NCBI RefSeq assembly: GCF_946151075.1
Contig: NZ_OX267715.1
Span: 1,093,881 to 1,157,880, forward strand
Direction of reading: 5' to 3'
Origin: Neobacillus sp. Marseille-Q6967
Lineage (GTDB): Bacteria > Bacillota > Bacilli > Bacillales > Cytobacillaceae
Length of the DNA stretch: 64,000 nucleotides
The notes under the pieces were generated by a model, which worked only from the letters and a program-made list of their open reading frames with translations, did no database searches and was not told where the DNA came from. A program made the translations under genes and the position numbers. This document shows, one piece after another, positions 8,718 to 16,639 of this stretch. Each line of letters starts with the position of its first letter. Within the stretch, counting starts at the first letter, position 1.

Positions 8718-9701
8718 ATGAAAAAATTTAATATTAATAAAAATAATCGTATCTGTGAAATACTAGGTATCCAATACCCGATTATCCAAGGTGGATTAGC
8801 TTATGTTGGTAATGGTCATCTTGCCGCAGCAGTTTCTGAAGGTGGCGGCTTTGGACAAATTGGATCTGCTGGACGAACTCCAAAAGGGTTTGAAGAAGAA
8901 ATACTTATTGCACGGGAGTATACGAATAAACCATTAGGGGTAAATATTCCGATTCGAGGATACGAGGACAATAATGTTTATTTAGAAGTTGTTAATAAAC
9001 ATAAAAATCTTATTCAAGGGGTAAGTCTTGGTGGAGGAAATCCCCGTCCGCTTATTCCATATATACAAGAAATGGGATTAAAAACTCTTGTCATGACTTC
9101 CACAGTAAAACAAGCTTTGAATGTAGAAAAGCTTGGGGCAGACATTGTTATTTGTGAAGGGTATGAGGCTGGAGGCAACAATGGAGCAGCTGAATTAACA
9201 ACACTCGTACTTACTCAACAAGTAGCCGAGGCTATATCTATTCCAGTAGTTTCTGCTGGGGGAATTTCTAATGGGAGATCCATGATTTCTGTAATGATAT
9301 TAGGTGCAGAAGGGATACAGATGGGGACTCGATTTGTTGCGACCACTGAATGTGAGGCCCATCAAAATTATAAGAAAAAAATAGTTGAAGCTAAAGATGA
9401 AGATACGATTATTATGTCCCGAAATATAGGCGGTCCACGTCGAGTATTAAAGAATACTTATTCACTCCATACGCAAAAACTTGAAAGTCATAATCATCCT
9501 GTCGAGGAATTATTACCATACCTTCGCGGTGTTCATAATAAACGTGCTGCTATTGATGGGGATGTAGAAGGTGGATTTATGGGGGCAGGTCAAGTTTCAG
9601 GGTTGATCCATGATGTAGTCAGTGCAACTCAAGTTGTAAAGCAAGTAATAGAAGAAGCACAAAATGTAGTTGAAACATTTAAATCCGTTCAGTTTATATA
9701 A
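8718..9701 (+). CDS. Nitronate monooxygenase/2-nitropropane dioxygenase family FMN protein, catalytic His replaced
   Basis: A 327-residue TIM-barrel FMN protein. Family marks are PIIQGGLAYVGNGHLAAAVSEGG near the N-terminus (the usual xIxQGxMxxV), EGYEAGGNNG near residues 148-157, VSAGGIS near residue 180 and GAEGIQMGTRFVAT near residue 197. In characterised nitronate monooxygenases and in FabK the GGxxG loop carries a His (EAGGHxG); here residue 154 is Asn. The enzyme may thus have lost nitronate oxidation or use a different chemistry, such as enoyl-thioester reduction. A GGTGGGG site precedes the ATG. It directly follows an acyl-CoA ligase, which favours a CoA-linked role. Confidence 0.75.
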   Translation: MKKFNINKNNRICEILGIQYPIIQGGLAYVGNGHLAAAVSEGGGFGQIGSAGRTPKGFEEEILIAREYTNKPLGVNIPIRGYEDNNVYLEVVNKHKNLIQGVSLGGGNPRPLIPYIQEMGLKTLVMTSTVKQALNVEKLGADIVICEGYEAGGNNGAAELTTLVLTQQVAEAISIPVVSAGGISNGRSMISVMILGAEGIQMGTRFVATTECEAHQNYKKKIVEAKDEDTIIMSRNIGGPRRVLKNTYSLHTQKLESHNHPVEELLPYLRGVHNKRAAIDGDVEGGFMGAGQVSGLIHDVVSATQVVKQVIEEAQNVVETFKSVQFI

Positions 9702-9707
9702 ATGAAC

Positions 9708-9737
9708 TCCCAACCATAAATGGTTGGGAATTTTTTT
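9708..9737 (+). terminator. Rho-independent terminator, shared by convergent genes
   Basis: TCCCAACCA pairs with TGGTTGGGA around TAAA, followed by seven T. It lies between the plus-strand gene ending at 9701 and the minus-strand gene ending at 9736. Confidence 0.9.
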
Positions 9738-11106
9738 ATTTAATAAATAGTTTGATTTGTTTTAATGCATTTTTTCGATTGGGGTATCTAAAAGGGAGAT
9801 CAAAAGAAGTAGATTGTTTTAGGATACTTTTCTCATGAGAGAAAACATCAAAGCTGCCTTTTCCATGATAAGCGCCAATTCCACTTTCTCCAACACCGCC
9901 GAATGGCAGATAAGGGGAGCTGAGATGATAGACAGTATCGTTGATACAGCCGCCGCCAAAGGAAATATTCCCTAAAATTTTGTCTTGGAACTCTTTGCTC
10001 TCTGAAAAAATATAAAGCGCCAGCGGTTTCGGCCGATCATTAATTTTTTGAATGATGGTTGAATCATGATCGTATTCAAGGACAGGCAGGAGGGGGCCGA
10101 AAATTTCCTCCTGCATAATGGGAAGATCCCATGTAATATCGGTAATGACGGTCGGTTCAATGATTAAAGAATCAATATCATTCCTTCCGCCAATAACAAT
10201 GCTGCCGTTATCAAGGAATTTTTGTAAGCGCTTATAATGTCTTTCACTCACAATCCGTGTAAACTCTCCATTTTGAAAAACATTATCCGAATATAATTCA
10301 GTAATGGTTTCTTTTAACGCATTAATGAATTCATCTTTTACAGCAGAATGAACATATAAATAATCCGGTGCTACACACGTTTGACCGGCATTAATAAACT
10401 TACCCCAAGCAATTCTTTTCGCGGCTAATTTAATATTGGCATCTTTATGAACTATGCATGGGCTTTTTCCACCTAATTCTAATGTGACCGGAGTAAGGTG
10501 CTTTGCTGCCGCTTCCATAATGATTCTTCCCACAGGCACACTGCCGGTAAAGAAAATATAATCAAACTTTTCCTGTAATAATGCCTGAGTGGTTTCGGCA
10601 TCTCCTTCAACTACCGAAATGTACTCTTTTGGAAAGTTTCTAGCAATTAATTCCGCAATTAACTTTGAGGTAGCTGGAGTAAGTTCCGACGGTTTTAGGA
10701 TGGCACAATTCCCTGCAGCTATGGCACCAATAAGCGGGGCAATGGCTAACTGAAAAGGGTAGTTCCAGGGTGAAATAATGAAAACTACACCGTAGGGTTC
10801 TGGATAAATATACCCCTTTGATCCTGCCTGTGCGAGTGCAGATTTTACTTTTCGCGGCTGAGACCACTCTTTTATATGTTTTAGAGTGAAGCGAATTTCC
10901 TCTAATAAAATTCCTATTTCCGTCATATATGACTCAAACTGACTTTTATTCAAGTCCTTCTTTAATGCAGCCATTAATTCACTTTCATTCGAACGAATGA
11001 TATGAGCCAATGTTGTTAATGCTTCGATTCTGAAAGCTACATTTTTTGTTTTTCCAGTATAAAAGAAATCACGCTGCCTTGTTAGTAATTCTTTAAAATC
11101 TTCCAT
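9736..11106 (-). CDS. NAD(P)-dependent aldehyde dehydrogenase (class 3-like, membrane/short form)
   Basis: A 456-residue aldehyde dehydrogenase without the N-terminal extension of class 1/2 enzymes, as in the YwdH/fatty-aldehyde group. The catalytic Glu lies in LELGGKSPC near residue 209 and the catalytic Cys in GQTCVAPDY near residue 243. The cofactor loop FFTGSVPVGRIIM is near residue 186 and the C-terminal PFGGVGESGIG near residue 400. GGAGTGAGGG precedes the ATG on the minus strand. It would oxidise an aliphatic or aromatic aldehyde to the acid, fitting a region that consumes carboxylic acids. It is transcribed alone, against its neighbours. Confidence 0.9.
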   Translation of the reverse strand: MEDFKELLTRQRDFFYTGKTKNVAFRIEALTTLAHIIRSNESELMAALKKDLNKSQFESYMTEIGILLEEIRFTLKHIKEWSQPRKVKSALAQAGSKGYIYPEPYGVVFIISPWNYPFQLAIAPLIGAIAAGNCAILKPSELTPATSKLIAELIARNFPKEYISVVEGDAETTQALLQEKFDYIFFTGSVPVGRIIMEAAAKHLTPVTLELGGKSPCIVHKDANIKLAAKRIAWGKFINAGQTCVAPDYLYVHSAVKDEFINALKETITELYSDNVFQNGEFTRIVSERHYKRLQKFLDNGSIVIGGRNDIDSLIIEPTVITDITWDLPIMQEEIFGPLLPVLEYDHDSTIIQKINDRPKPLALYIFSESKEFQDKILGNISFGGGCINDTVYHLSSPYLPFGGVGESGIGAYHGKGSFDVFSHEKSILKQSTSFDLPFRYPNRKNALKQIKLFIK

Positions 11107-11250
11107 TCCCTCACTCCTACCTTATTTTAAAGTTATTTTATCATAATGATATCAAATACAAGATTACGTTTAGACTAAATGGAATATTTTTGAATGAATA
11201 CAAGTTATTGGAGAAATAATATGATTAAACTTCGATAAAGGAGACACTAA

Positions 11251-11505
11251 ATGCTTATTGAAATAGGAACAAAATTTCAAATTTCACAAACCGTTAAAGG
11301 ATACTTTAATTCATCCGAATCGCTTACCGTTATAACGAATAATGGGGTTACGGTTCAATTTACCCTTGATGATGGTAAAGGCCGTGGATCCATGCCGCTG
11401 GATCATTTAAATTATTTATTAAAAAGAGCAAATCTAACACAGATTACCACTAATAGTAAAAGATTATTACTTAATAATGACAGCAATGAGGAAAAAATTG
11501 GTTAA
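11251..11505 (+). CDS. Small hypothetical protein (84 aa)
   Basis: I do not recognise this protein. It has 84 residues, is soluble, rich in Asn, Thr and Leu, and has alternating hydrophobic beta-like stretches (FQISQTVKGYF, LTVITNNGVTVQFTL) followed by a short helix-like end. AAAGGAGACAC precedes the ATG with good spacing, supporting real translation. It stands alone between the divergent aldehyde dehydrogenase and the convergent tetR, and no membrane segment, Cys pair or nucleic-acid-binding motif is visible. Confidence 0.6.
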   Translation: MLIEIGTKFQISQTVKGYFNSSESLTVITNNGVTVQFTLDDGKGRGSMPLDHLNYLLKRANLTQITTNSKRLLLNNDSNEEKIG

Positions 11506-11513
11506 CGAAAAAT

Positions 11514-11531
11514 AGCCCTCCGAGGAGGGCT
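11514..11531 (-). terminator. Bidirectional terminator between the small ORF and tetR
   Basis: The palindrome AGCCCTCCGAGGAGGGCT forms a GC-rich hairpin. On the minus strand it is followed by ATTTTTC, so it fits best as the end of tetR; the plus strand follows with TTATATAAT only. Confidence 0.7.
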
Positions 11532-11547
11532 TATATAATGACTATAT

Positions 11548-12144
11548 TTATTCTTTAATAACCATCCGCAGCAAGTATTCCGCAAATGCATCGGCAATTT
11601 CTTCACCTGATTTTGATCCGCCCTGGGTATACCATTGCTGGATCCAGTTCAATGCCCCTAAAATAATCATCCGTACCATTTTCACATCGACATGGGGGTC
11701 AAAAACTTCCTTCGCAATACCCTCGTTTATAATTCTATCAAAATACTGTGAGTAGTTACGTCTTAGATCTAATACTTCCTCCAACTGTTCATCAGAGAAA
11801 TTTTGATTTGGTTTATCCATTACCATAAACATTGATTTCTCACTTGTCGCCAGTATAATATGCTCTCGGATAGCATTTCTAAGTTTTTCAACAGGATCTA
11901 ATTTGCTATTATAAACTTCATCAATCCGCTCTAAACTGATCTCCATAATCATTTGGTGGCAATGGTAGAGGAGATCATCTTTATTTTTAAAATAATAGTA
12001 CATGGATCCCTTTGTCATTAATAGTTTTGCCGCAATTTCTTCCATTGTCGCTCCCTGGTATCCTTTTTCAGCAAGGACAGCCGCGGCTGAGCGTAAAATT
12101 TCTTGTTTCTTTTTCGCAATCTTCTGCGCTCTAAAAGATGCCAT
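11548..12144 (-). CDS. TetR/AcrR family transcriptional regulator
   Basis: A 198-residue TetR-type repressor. The N-terminal helix-turn-helix spans about residues 15-60 (ILRSAAAVLAEKGYQGATM, then LLMTKGSMYYYFKNKDDLLY). The C-terminal two thirds is helical and fits a ligand-binding domain. The helix-turn-helix resembles regulators of fatty acid or steroid catabolism such as FadR of Bacillus and KstR2. AGAAGGAGG lies just upstream of the ATG. It is divergent from the ligase at 12476, and the gap between them holds repeated TAATAGTT-type half-sites, so it probably represses itself and the ligase operon. The inducer is likely an acyl-CoA; that is inference. Confidence 0.88.
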   Translation of the reverse strand: MASFRAQKIAKKKQEILRSAAAVLAEKGYQGATMEEIAAKLLMTKGSMYYYFKNKDDLLYHCHQMIMEISLERIDEVYNSKLDPVEKLRNAIREHIILATSEKSMFMVMDKPNQNFSDEQLEEVLDLRRNYSQYFDRIINEGIAKEVFDPHVDVKMVRMIILGALNWIQQWYTQGGSKSGEEIADAFAEYLLRMVIKE

Positions 12145-12475
12145 TTTTAAACCTCCTTCTAAAACAAACGGTTATTTATATTTTCTTCTTTCGAGTTTTA
12201 AATTTGAACTAATAGTTATTTTTTTACCCTTTGTTTAAATATATGTTAACTATTCAGAAAAATCAACTATTAATTTTAAAATCAGATAATAGTTGAGAAA
12301 TGAGAAATTTTATTATCTCATTATTTTTTTCATTTGTCATAAGATTTGTAATTATAAAATATAAAAAAATATTATTTGAATTCTTTATTGATTTTTCCAA
12401 ATTTTTTAAATAAAATAAAAAATAAACGTCGAGTCAAAAAATAAATAAATAGTCAGGTACGATGGGAGTGAAAAC
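12145..12475. other. AT-rich divergent regulatory region between tetR and the acyl-CoA ligase operon
   Basis: This gap of 331 bases is very AT-rich and contains no supported gene. It holds four related half-sites: TAATAGTTA at 12210, TTAACTATT at 12246, TCAACTATTA at 12263 and TAATAGTTGA at 12287. The last two form a perfect 10-bp inverted repeat with a 14-base spacer. A second pair, ATGAGA and TCTCAT, lies near 12301-12323. No promoter matches the sigma-A consensus well enough to be assigned. Confidence 0.5.
12210..12296. promoter_or_regulatory. Candidate TetR operator array
   Basis: Four copies of a TAATAGTT(A/G) half-site lie in alternating orientation within 87 bases next to the start of a tetR gene, two of them a perfect inverted repeat (12263-12272 with 12287-12296). 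Divergent TetR regulators usually bind such repeats. The spacing is wider than in classical TetR operators, so cooperative binding or a different protein is possible. Confidence 0.4.
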
Positions 12476-14026
12476 ATGCTGGAGTATTTAAGAGCTAAAC
12501 AATTATTAGTAGACGAAATGATTAACCGATCCGCTCGAAGGTCTCCGAATAAAGTTGCCCTTATAGATGGAGATAGGAGAATCACCTTCAGCCGCTTGCA
12601 AAATCGTGTAAACCAATTGGCTGGCTGGTTTCAATCAAGGGGAATCAAAAAAGGAGAAAAAGTAGCTTTATTACTTTATAACTCCATCGAGATCACAGAA
12701 TGCCTATTCGCTTTGGGGAAACTCGGCGCAGTAGCTGTTCCCATCAATTTTAGACTGCAAAAACTTGAATTTGAGTATATCCTTAATAACTCTAATTCCA
12801 AGATGATGATTGCCCACCATGACTTTATAGATGTTATTGGAGAAATGAGAGTAAACCTTCCGGTGATAGAAGATATCATCATTGTGGACCAACGTAAGGA
12901 GAAAAATCCTTCCTACTTTGTATATGATGAAATTTTTGAGACCGCTTACAAACTGGTATTAGAAGAGCTTAAGGATGATGATGATTTCCTAATCGTGTAC
13001 ACTTCCGGCACAACCGGTAAACCAAAGGGTGCGGTTCTAACCCATAAAAATGTATTCATGAATTCAGTAAACATGTGTCTTGAATGTGGTTTGACAAAGG
13101 ATGAAGTTCAAATTATTTCAACGCCATTGTTTCATATTGGCGGGATCTCAGCATTGACGATGTTAATGCTGGTTGGAGGAACGTCCGTTCTACTTCGTAA
13201 ATTTGACCCAGAACATATATTACAAACATTTGAAACAGAGAGAGTAACGTATTCGTTTATGGTTCCTTCCATGTGGAATATCTTACTTGAATTGCCAAAC
13301 TTTAAAAATTATAACGTCACGAGTATTCACAAAATTTGCTGCGGTGCAGCAACAACTCCACTGGAGCTAAAGAAAAAACTAATGAAATATTTTCCTAACG
13401 CCGGAGTATTCGATACTTTTGGTCATACAGAAATGGCAGCCAGTACAGCTACTTTAAAAGCAAGTGATTCCCTGCTTAAAACTGGATCCGTTGGACTTCC
13501 ATATTCAAATGTAGAAGTCAGAGTCGTCGATGAAAACATGAATGACTGCCCTCCAGGTAAGGTTGGTGAAATTGTTTATCGTGGTCCAACAACGATGAAA
13601 GAGTACTATAAAAATCCAGAAGCAACAGTAGAGGCATTAAAAGGAGGCTGGCTGCACAGCGGGGACCTGGTGAAGATGGATGAAGAGGGATATCTCACGG
13701 TAGTTGATCGAAAAAAAGATATGATTATCAGTGGCGGTGAAAATATTTATCCAAAGGAAATCGAAGAGGTTTTATATACGCATCCTGATATCCTCGAAGC
13801 AGCTGTTGTTGGAATTCCAGATGAAAAATGGGGAGAGACGGTTAAGGTTTATATTGTATTACGCAACGGAAAAATCCTTACAGAACAACAGGTGATTGAC
13901 TATTGCACAGCGAGAATTGCCCGTTATAAAAAACCACATTATGTTGAATTTCTAGATGAACTTCCGAAAAATGCATCAGGGAAGATTCTCAAGACTAAGC
14001 TTAGAAATCATAATCTAAAAGTTTAA
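12476..14026 (+). CDS. AMP-forming long-chain/branched acyl-CoA synthetase
   Basis: A 516-residue acyl-CoA ligase with all core motifs: YTSGTTGKPKG near residue 178, FGHTEMA near residue 320, LHSGDLVKMDEEGY near residue 393, DRKKDMIISGGENIYP after it, and NASGKILKTK at the C-terminus. It is a clear paralogue of the gene at 39283: they share the N-terminal pattern RxxQLLVDxM and near-identical hinge and P-loop regions. GGGAGTG precedes the ATG. It opens the tetR-divergent operon, with the kinase-like gene following within 20 bases. In the levulinate pathway a ligase of this family (LvaE) precedes phosphorylation of the 4-hydroxyacyl-CoA; by analogy this enzyme may supply the kinase substrate. 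Confidence 0.9.
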   Translation: MLEYLRAKQLLVDEMINRSARRSPNKVALIDGDRRITFSRLQNRVNQLAGWFQSRGIKKGEKVALLLYNSIEITECLFALGKLGAVAVPINFRLQKLEFEYILNNSNSKMMIAHHDFIDVIGEMRVNLPVIEDIIIVDQRKEKNPSYFVYDEIFETAYKLVLEELKDDDDFLIVYTSGTTGKPKGAVLTHKNVFMNSVNMCLECGLTKDEVQIISTPLFHIGGISALTMLMLVGGTSVLLRKFDPEHILQTFETERVTYSFMVPSMWNILLELPNFKNYNVTSIHKICCGAATTPLELKKKLMKYFPNAGVFDTFGHTEMAASTATLKASDSLLKTGSVGLPYSNVEVRVVDENMNDCPPGKVGEIVYRGPTTMKEYYKNPEATVEALKGGWLHSGDLVKMDEEGYLTVVDRKKDMIISGGENIYPKEIEEVLYTHPDILEAAVVGIPDEKWGETVKVYIVLRNGKILTEQQVIDYCTARIARYKKPHYVEFLDELPKNASGKILKTKLRNHNLKV

Positions 14027-14045
14027 GAGAGTGGAGGTTAATCTT

Positions 14046-15077
14046 TTGGCCCATTCCCTGCAAAAGTTAAAGGATAACATTCAATATTATTTAAAAGAAA
14101 GAATGTTTCCTGATGAATGGTTTGAGATTGAAGGTTTTACACAGGCTTCTGGAGGCTGGACAGATGAAACCTATGTTTTTTCAGTCAAAACAAAGCAACA
14201 AACAACAGGGCTTGTACTCCGCAAGTTAAAAAAGGGAAGTTTGTTATCAGAAGAAAGAAGTTTAAACCCTCAATTCAGACTTCTTGATCAGTTAAGCCGG
14301 TCGACCACACTCCCGGTTCCAAAAGTTTATTTTCTTGAGGAAGATGAAAGCATTATTGACGGAGAGTTTATCATCATGGAAAAACTAAAAGGAACAAGCT
14401 ATGTTCCATGGTCTAAGGAAGGAAGATCCTTCCTAACAAATGCCTCTGAAACGACAGAAATACCAAAACAATTTGCCGAACATTTAATTACCTTACATAA
14501 TTTTCCTTACAGAGAGTTTGGTATTCAAGACATACTCCAGGAACCTTCTGAAGGAAAAGGGTTTATTGAAAGAAAGCTAGCAGAACTAGAGGGGTTATAT
14601 TTAAAGTATAAAATCATTTATGACCCGGTCATGACAGATGCGCTTGAATGGCTAAAACAGCACCAGCCAAATGCCCAGCGTTTATCCATCATTCATGGAG
14701 ATTATCGAACAGGAAACATACTCTATGATAGACAGAATATTAGTGGAATCCTAGATTGGGAGGCAGCAGAAATCGGCGATCCCCTAATGGATGTGGCCTA
14801 TATTTGTGCCAAAGCGAATCGGATGGACTCAAGCTTACTCTGTTATTTATTAGATAAAGACTGGTTCCTCCAATATTACTCTGAAAAGACTGGATTAAAA
14901 GTGAATGAACAAGATTTGCATTATTACGAAGTACTTCATCAAGTAAGATTTCTATTACTATCTCTTTCTGCAGCATATTCGTTTGAGAAACAACAAACAA
15001 CAGATATTCGAATGGCCAGGCAGGGATATCGATGGACAATGATGCGGCATATGTTAGCTGAAACGCTGGGATACTGA
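14046..15077 (+). CDS. Phosphotransferase (APH/ACAD10-type kinase), putative hydroxyacyl-CoA kinase
   Basis: A 343-residue aminoglycoside-phosphotransferase-fold kinase of the type fused to ACAD10/ACAD11 in animals and called LvaA in the levulinate pathway. The catalytic loop reads HGDYRTGN near residue 219, and the metal-binding segment reads LDWEAAEIGDP near residue 235. The N-lobe Lys is in VLRKLKKG near residue 61. TTG 14046 is the likely start, 7 bases after GGAGGT at 14033-14038; an in-frame GTG at 14031 lies before that site. It is preceded by a ligase and followed at 11 bases by a small protein, then an oxidoreductase and an acyl-CoA dehydrogenase. That order suggests phosphorylation of a 4-hydroxyacyl-CoA. 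Antibiotic resistance is unlikely in this context. Confidence 0.85.
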   Translation: MAHSLQKLKDNIQYYLKERMFPDEWFEIEGFTQASGGWTDETYVFSVKTKQQTTGLVLRKLKKGSLLSEERSLNPQFRLLDQLSRSTTLPVPKVYFLEEDESIIDGEFIIMEKLKGTSYVPWSKEGRSFLTNASETTEIPKQFAEHLITLHNFPYREFGIQDILQEPSEGKGFIERKLAELEGLYLKYKIIYDPVMTDALEWLKQHQPNAQRLSIIHGDYRTGNILYDRQNISGILDWEAAEIGDPLMDVAYICAKANRMDSSLLCYLLDKDWFLQYYSEKTGLKVNEQDLHYYEVLHQVRFLLLSLSAAYSFEKQQTTDIRMARQGYRWTMMRHMLAETLGY

Positions 15078-15088
15078 GGTGAATAAGA

Positions 15089-15523
15089 ATGCTTGATAAA
15101 TCAAATGCTTTCAAAATGATGAATGAGGTTCTTAAGAGAGATATATTACCGAATCTTACGGATGATATGGCAAAGGAACAAACTGTTGCTATATTATCAT
15201 TACTTAAAAATTTGGATGCAAATACTGTTCAAAACGAGGAGCCCTTCAAACAGGTGAATAGCTTACTACTAAAAGAGTTAAAAGAGCTTTTGAACAAATT
15301 AATACAGGTGTCTTTTAACCCTAAAATACAAGCATTCTGTGAGGAGTTTTCTTCCATAAATAAACTAGAGCAAGCTGAACGTTCTCGATGGGAAACTCTT
15401 AATCGATTATTTTCTACTATTATTCAATTTATCTATCAAAATAGTGAATACCACTCCTATATTCCAGAAGTGAGGAAAATAATCAGACAGCAGTTGGAAA
15501 TTGAAAGAAAGACTGTTTTTTAA
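15089..15523 (+). CDS. Small helical protein beside the kinase, LvaB/DUF6285-like by position
   Basis: A 144-residue soluble, mostly helical protein with no catalytic motif. The N-terminal part (MNEVLKRDILPNL, then TVAILSLLKNL) resembles what I recall of DUF6285, small proteins encoded beside LvaA-type kinases; in the levulinate pathway LvaB is needed for kinase activity. The match is by eye and by gene order, and the similarity is weak. GAGGTG precedes the ATG, and the gene starts 11 bases after the kinase stop, so coupled expression is likely. An alternative is an unrelated lineage-specific protein. Confidence 0.5.
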   Translation: MLDKSNAFKMMNEVLKRDILPNLTDDMAKEQTVAILSLLKNLDANTVQNEEPFKQVNSLLLKELKELLNKLIQVSFNPKIQAFCEEFSSINKLEQAERSRWETLNRLFSTIIQFIYQNSEYHSYIPEVRKIIRQQLEIERKTVF

Positions 15524-15600
15524 AAGCAAATTTTTTTAACCTTTTCTCTGAACATAGATATTTTTTTTGAATGAAGGTTTAAAGTCTTAAGGAGGTAATC

Positions 15601-16617
15601 ATGAAAGCGATTGTTTTAAGAGAAATTGGCGGGCCGGAGCAATATCGTTTTGAGGAAGTTGATATGCCCAGTCCCAATGACCATGAAGTGTTAGTCCGGC
15701 TAAGAGCAGCAGCTTTTAACCGGCGCGATATTTTTATCCGAAAAGGGGAATATCCAGGAATCCAATTACCATCTATTCCCGGTGCAGATGGAGCAGGTGA
15801 AATAGTTGCGGTTGGTAAAGAGGTCACTGACCTGCCAATCGGATCTAAAGTAATCATTAATCCAGCGTTAAACTGGGGTGATAACGAAAGAATTTATACC
15901 AAAGACTTTTCCATTGTCGGCGTCCCTACAAATGGCACCTTTGCAGAGTATATAAAGGTGCCAATTGAAAATGTTTTTCCAAAACCAGATTATCTTTCTT
16001 GGGAAGAGGCAGCAGCCTTGCCATTAGGCGGGCTAACTGCTTTCCGAGCTTTATTTACGAAAGGTAAGGTAAGAAAAGGTGAGAATGTTCTTATTCCTGG
16101 AATAGGAGGTGGTGTTGCTACATTCCTGCTGCAGATGGCAGTGGCCATAGGAGCACATGTGTATGTTACTTCAAGCAGTGAAGAAAAAATTCACAAGGCA
16201 ATGAGGTTAGGAGCATCCGGGGGAGTCAATTACAATGAAAAGAATTGGGAGAAAGAATTAAGGAAATGGATGCCAGACGGCACGGATGTATGTATCGACA
16301 GTGTCGGAGGAGAAAATTTTCAAAAACTGTTGAATATCGCAAAACATGGAAGCCGGATTGTAACATTTGGTGCAACTGCAGGTCCGGTTCCACAGCTGGT
16401 TATGCCAAAACTATTTTTAAAACAAATTGAAGTGTTAGGGACAACGATGGGATCACCGACTGAATTTGGCAAGATGCTATCCTTTTATTCGGAGCATACT
16501 ATCAAGCCCGTTATTGACTCGATTTATACTTTTGACCTTATTGCAGAAGGACAGAACCGAATGGAAAGTGGACAAAACTTTGGTAAAGTCGTTGTTACCA
16601 TGCCATGGGACCTATGA
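15601..16617 (+). CDS. Medium-chain dehydrogenase/reductase, zinc-independent quinone oxidoreductase type
   Basis: A 338-residue MDR-family oxidoreductase. The N-terminal GroES-like domain includes NRRDIFIRKGEYPG near residue 40 and PGADGAGEIV near residue 60. The cofactor-binding motif reads GIGGGVATFLLQMA near residue 167, with an extra Gly compared with GxGxxG. No structural Cys cluster or catalytic Cys is visible, so it is zinc-independent despite the common database name. Enoyl-CoA or enone reduction with NADPH is plausible. TTAAGGAGG precedes the ATG with 78 bases after the small protein; no terminator is visible in between. An acyl-CoA dehydrogenase follows 23 bases later. Confidence 0.82.
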   Translation: MKAIVLREIGGPEQYRFEEVDMPSPNDHEVLVRLRAAAFNRRDIFIRKGEYPGIQLPSIPGADGAGEIVAVGKEVTDLPIGSKVIINPALNWGDNERIYTKDFSIVGVPTNGTFAEYIKVPIENVFPKPDYLSWEEAAALPLGGLTAFRALFTKGKVRKGENVLIPGIGGGVATFLLQMAVAIGAHVYVTSSSEEKIHKAMRLGASGGVNYNEKNWEKELRKWMPDGTDVCIDSVGGENFQKLLNIAKHGSRIVTFGATAGPVPQLVMPKLFLKQIEVLGTTMGSPTEFGKMLSFYSEHTIKPVIDSIYTFDLIAEGQNRMESGQNFGKVVVTMPWDL

Positions 16618-16639
16618 TAATCAATGGGGGTAAAAACCA

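Noticed and set aside
11160..11215. FadR-type operator near TGAATGAATAC
   Set aside because: Only the left half matches TGAATGAATACTCATTCA; the right half is absent.
14046..15077. Antibiotic phosphotransferase (aminoglycoside resistance)
   Set aside because: The sequence pattern and the ligase/dehydrogenase context match ACAD10/LvaA-type kinases.
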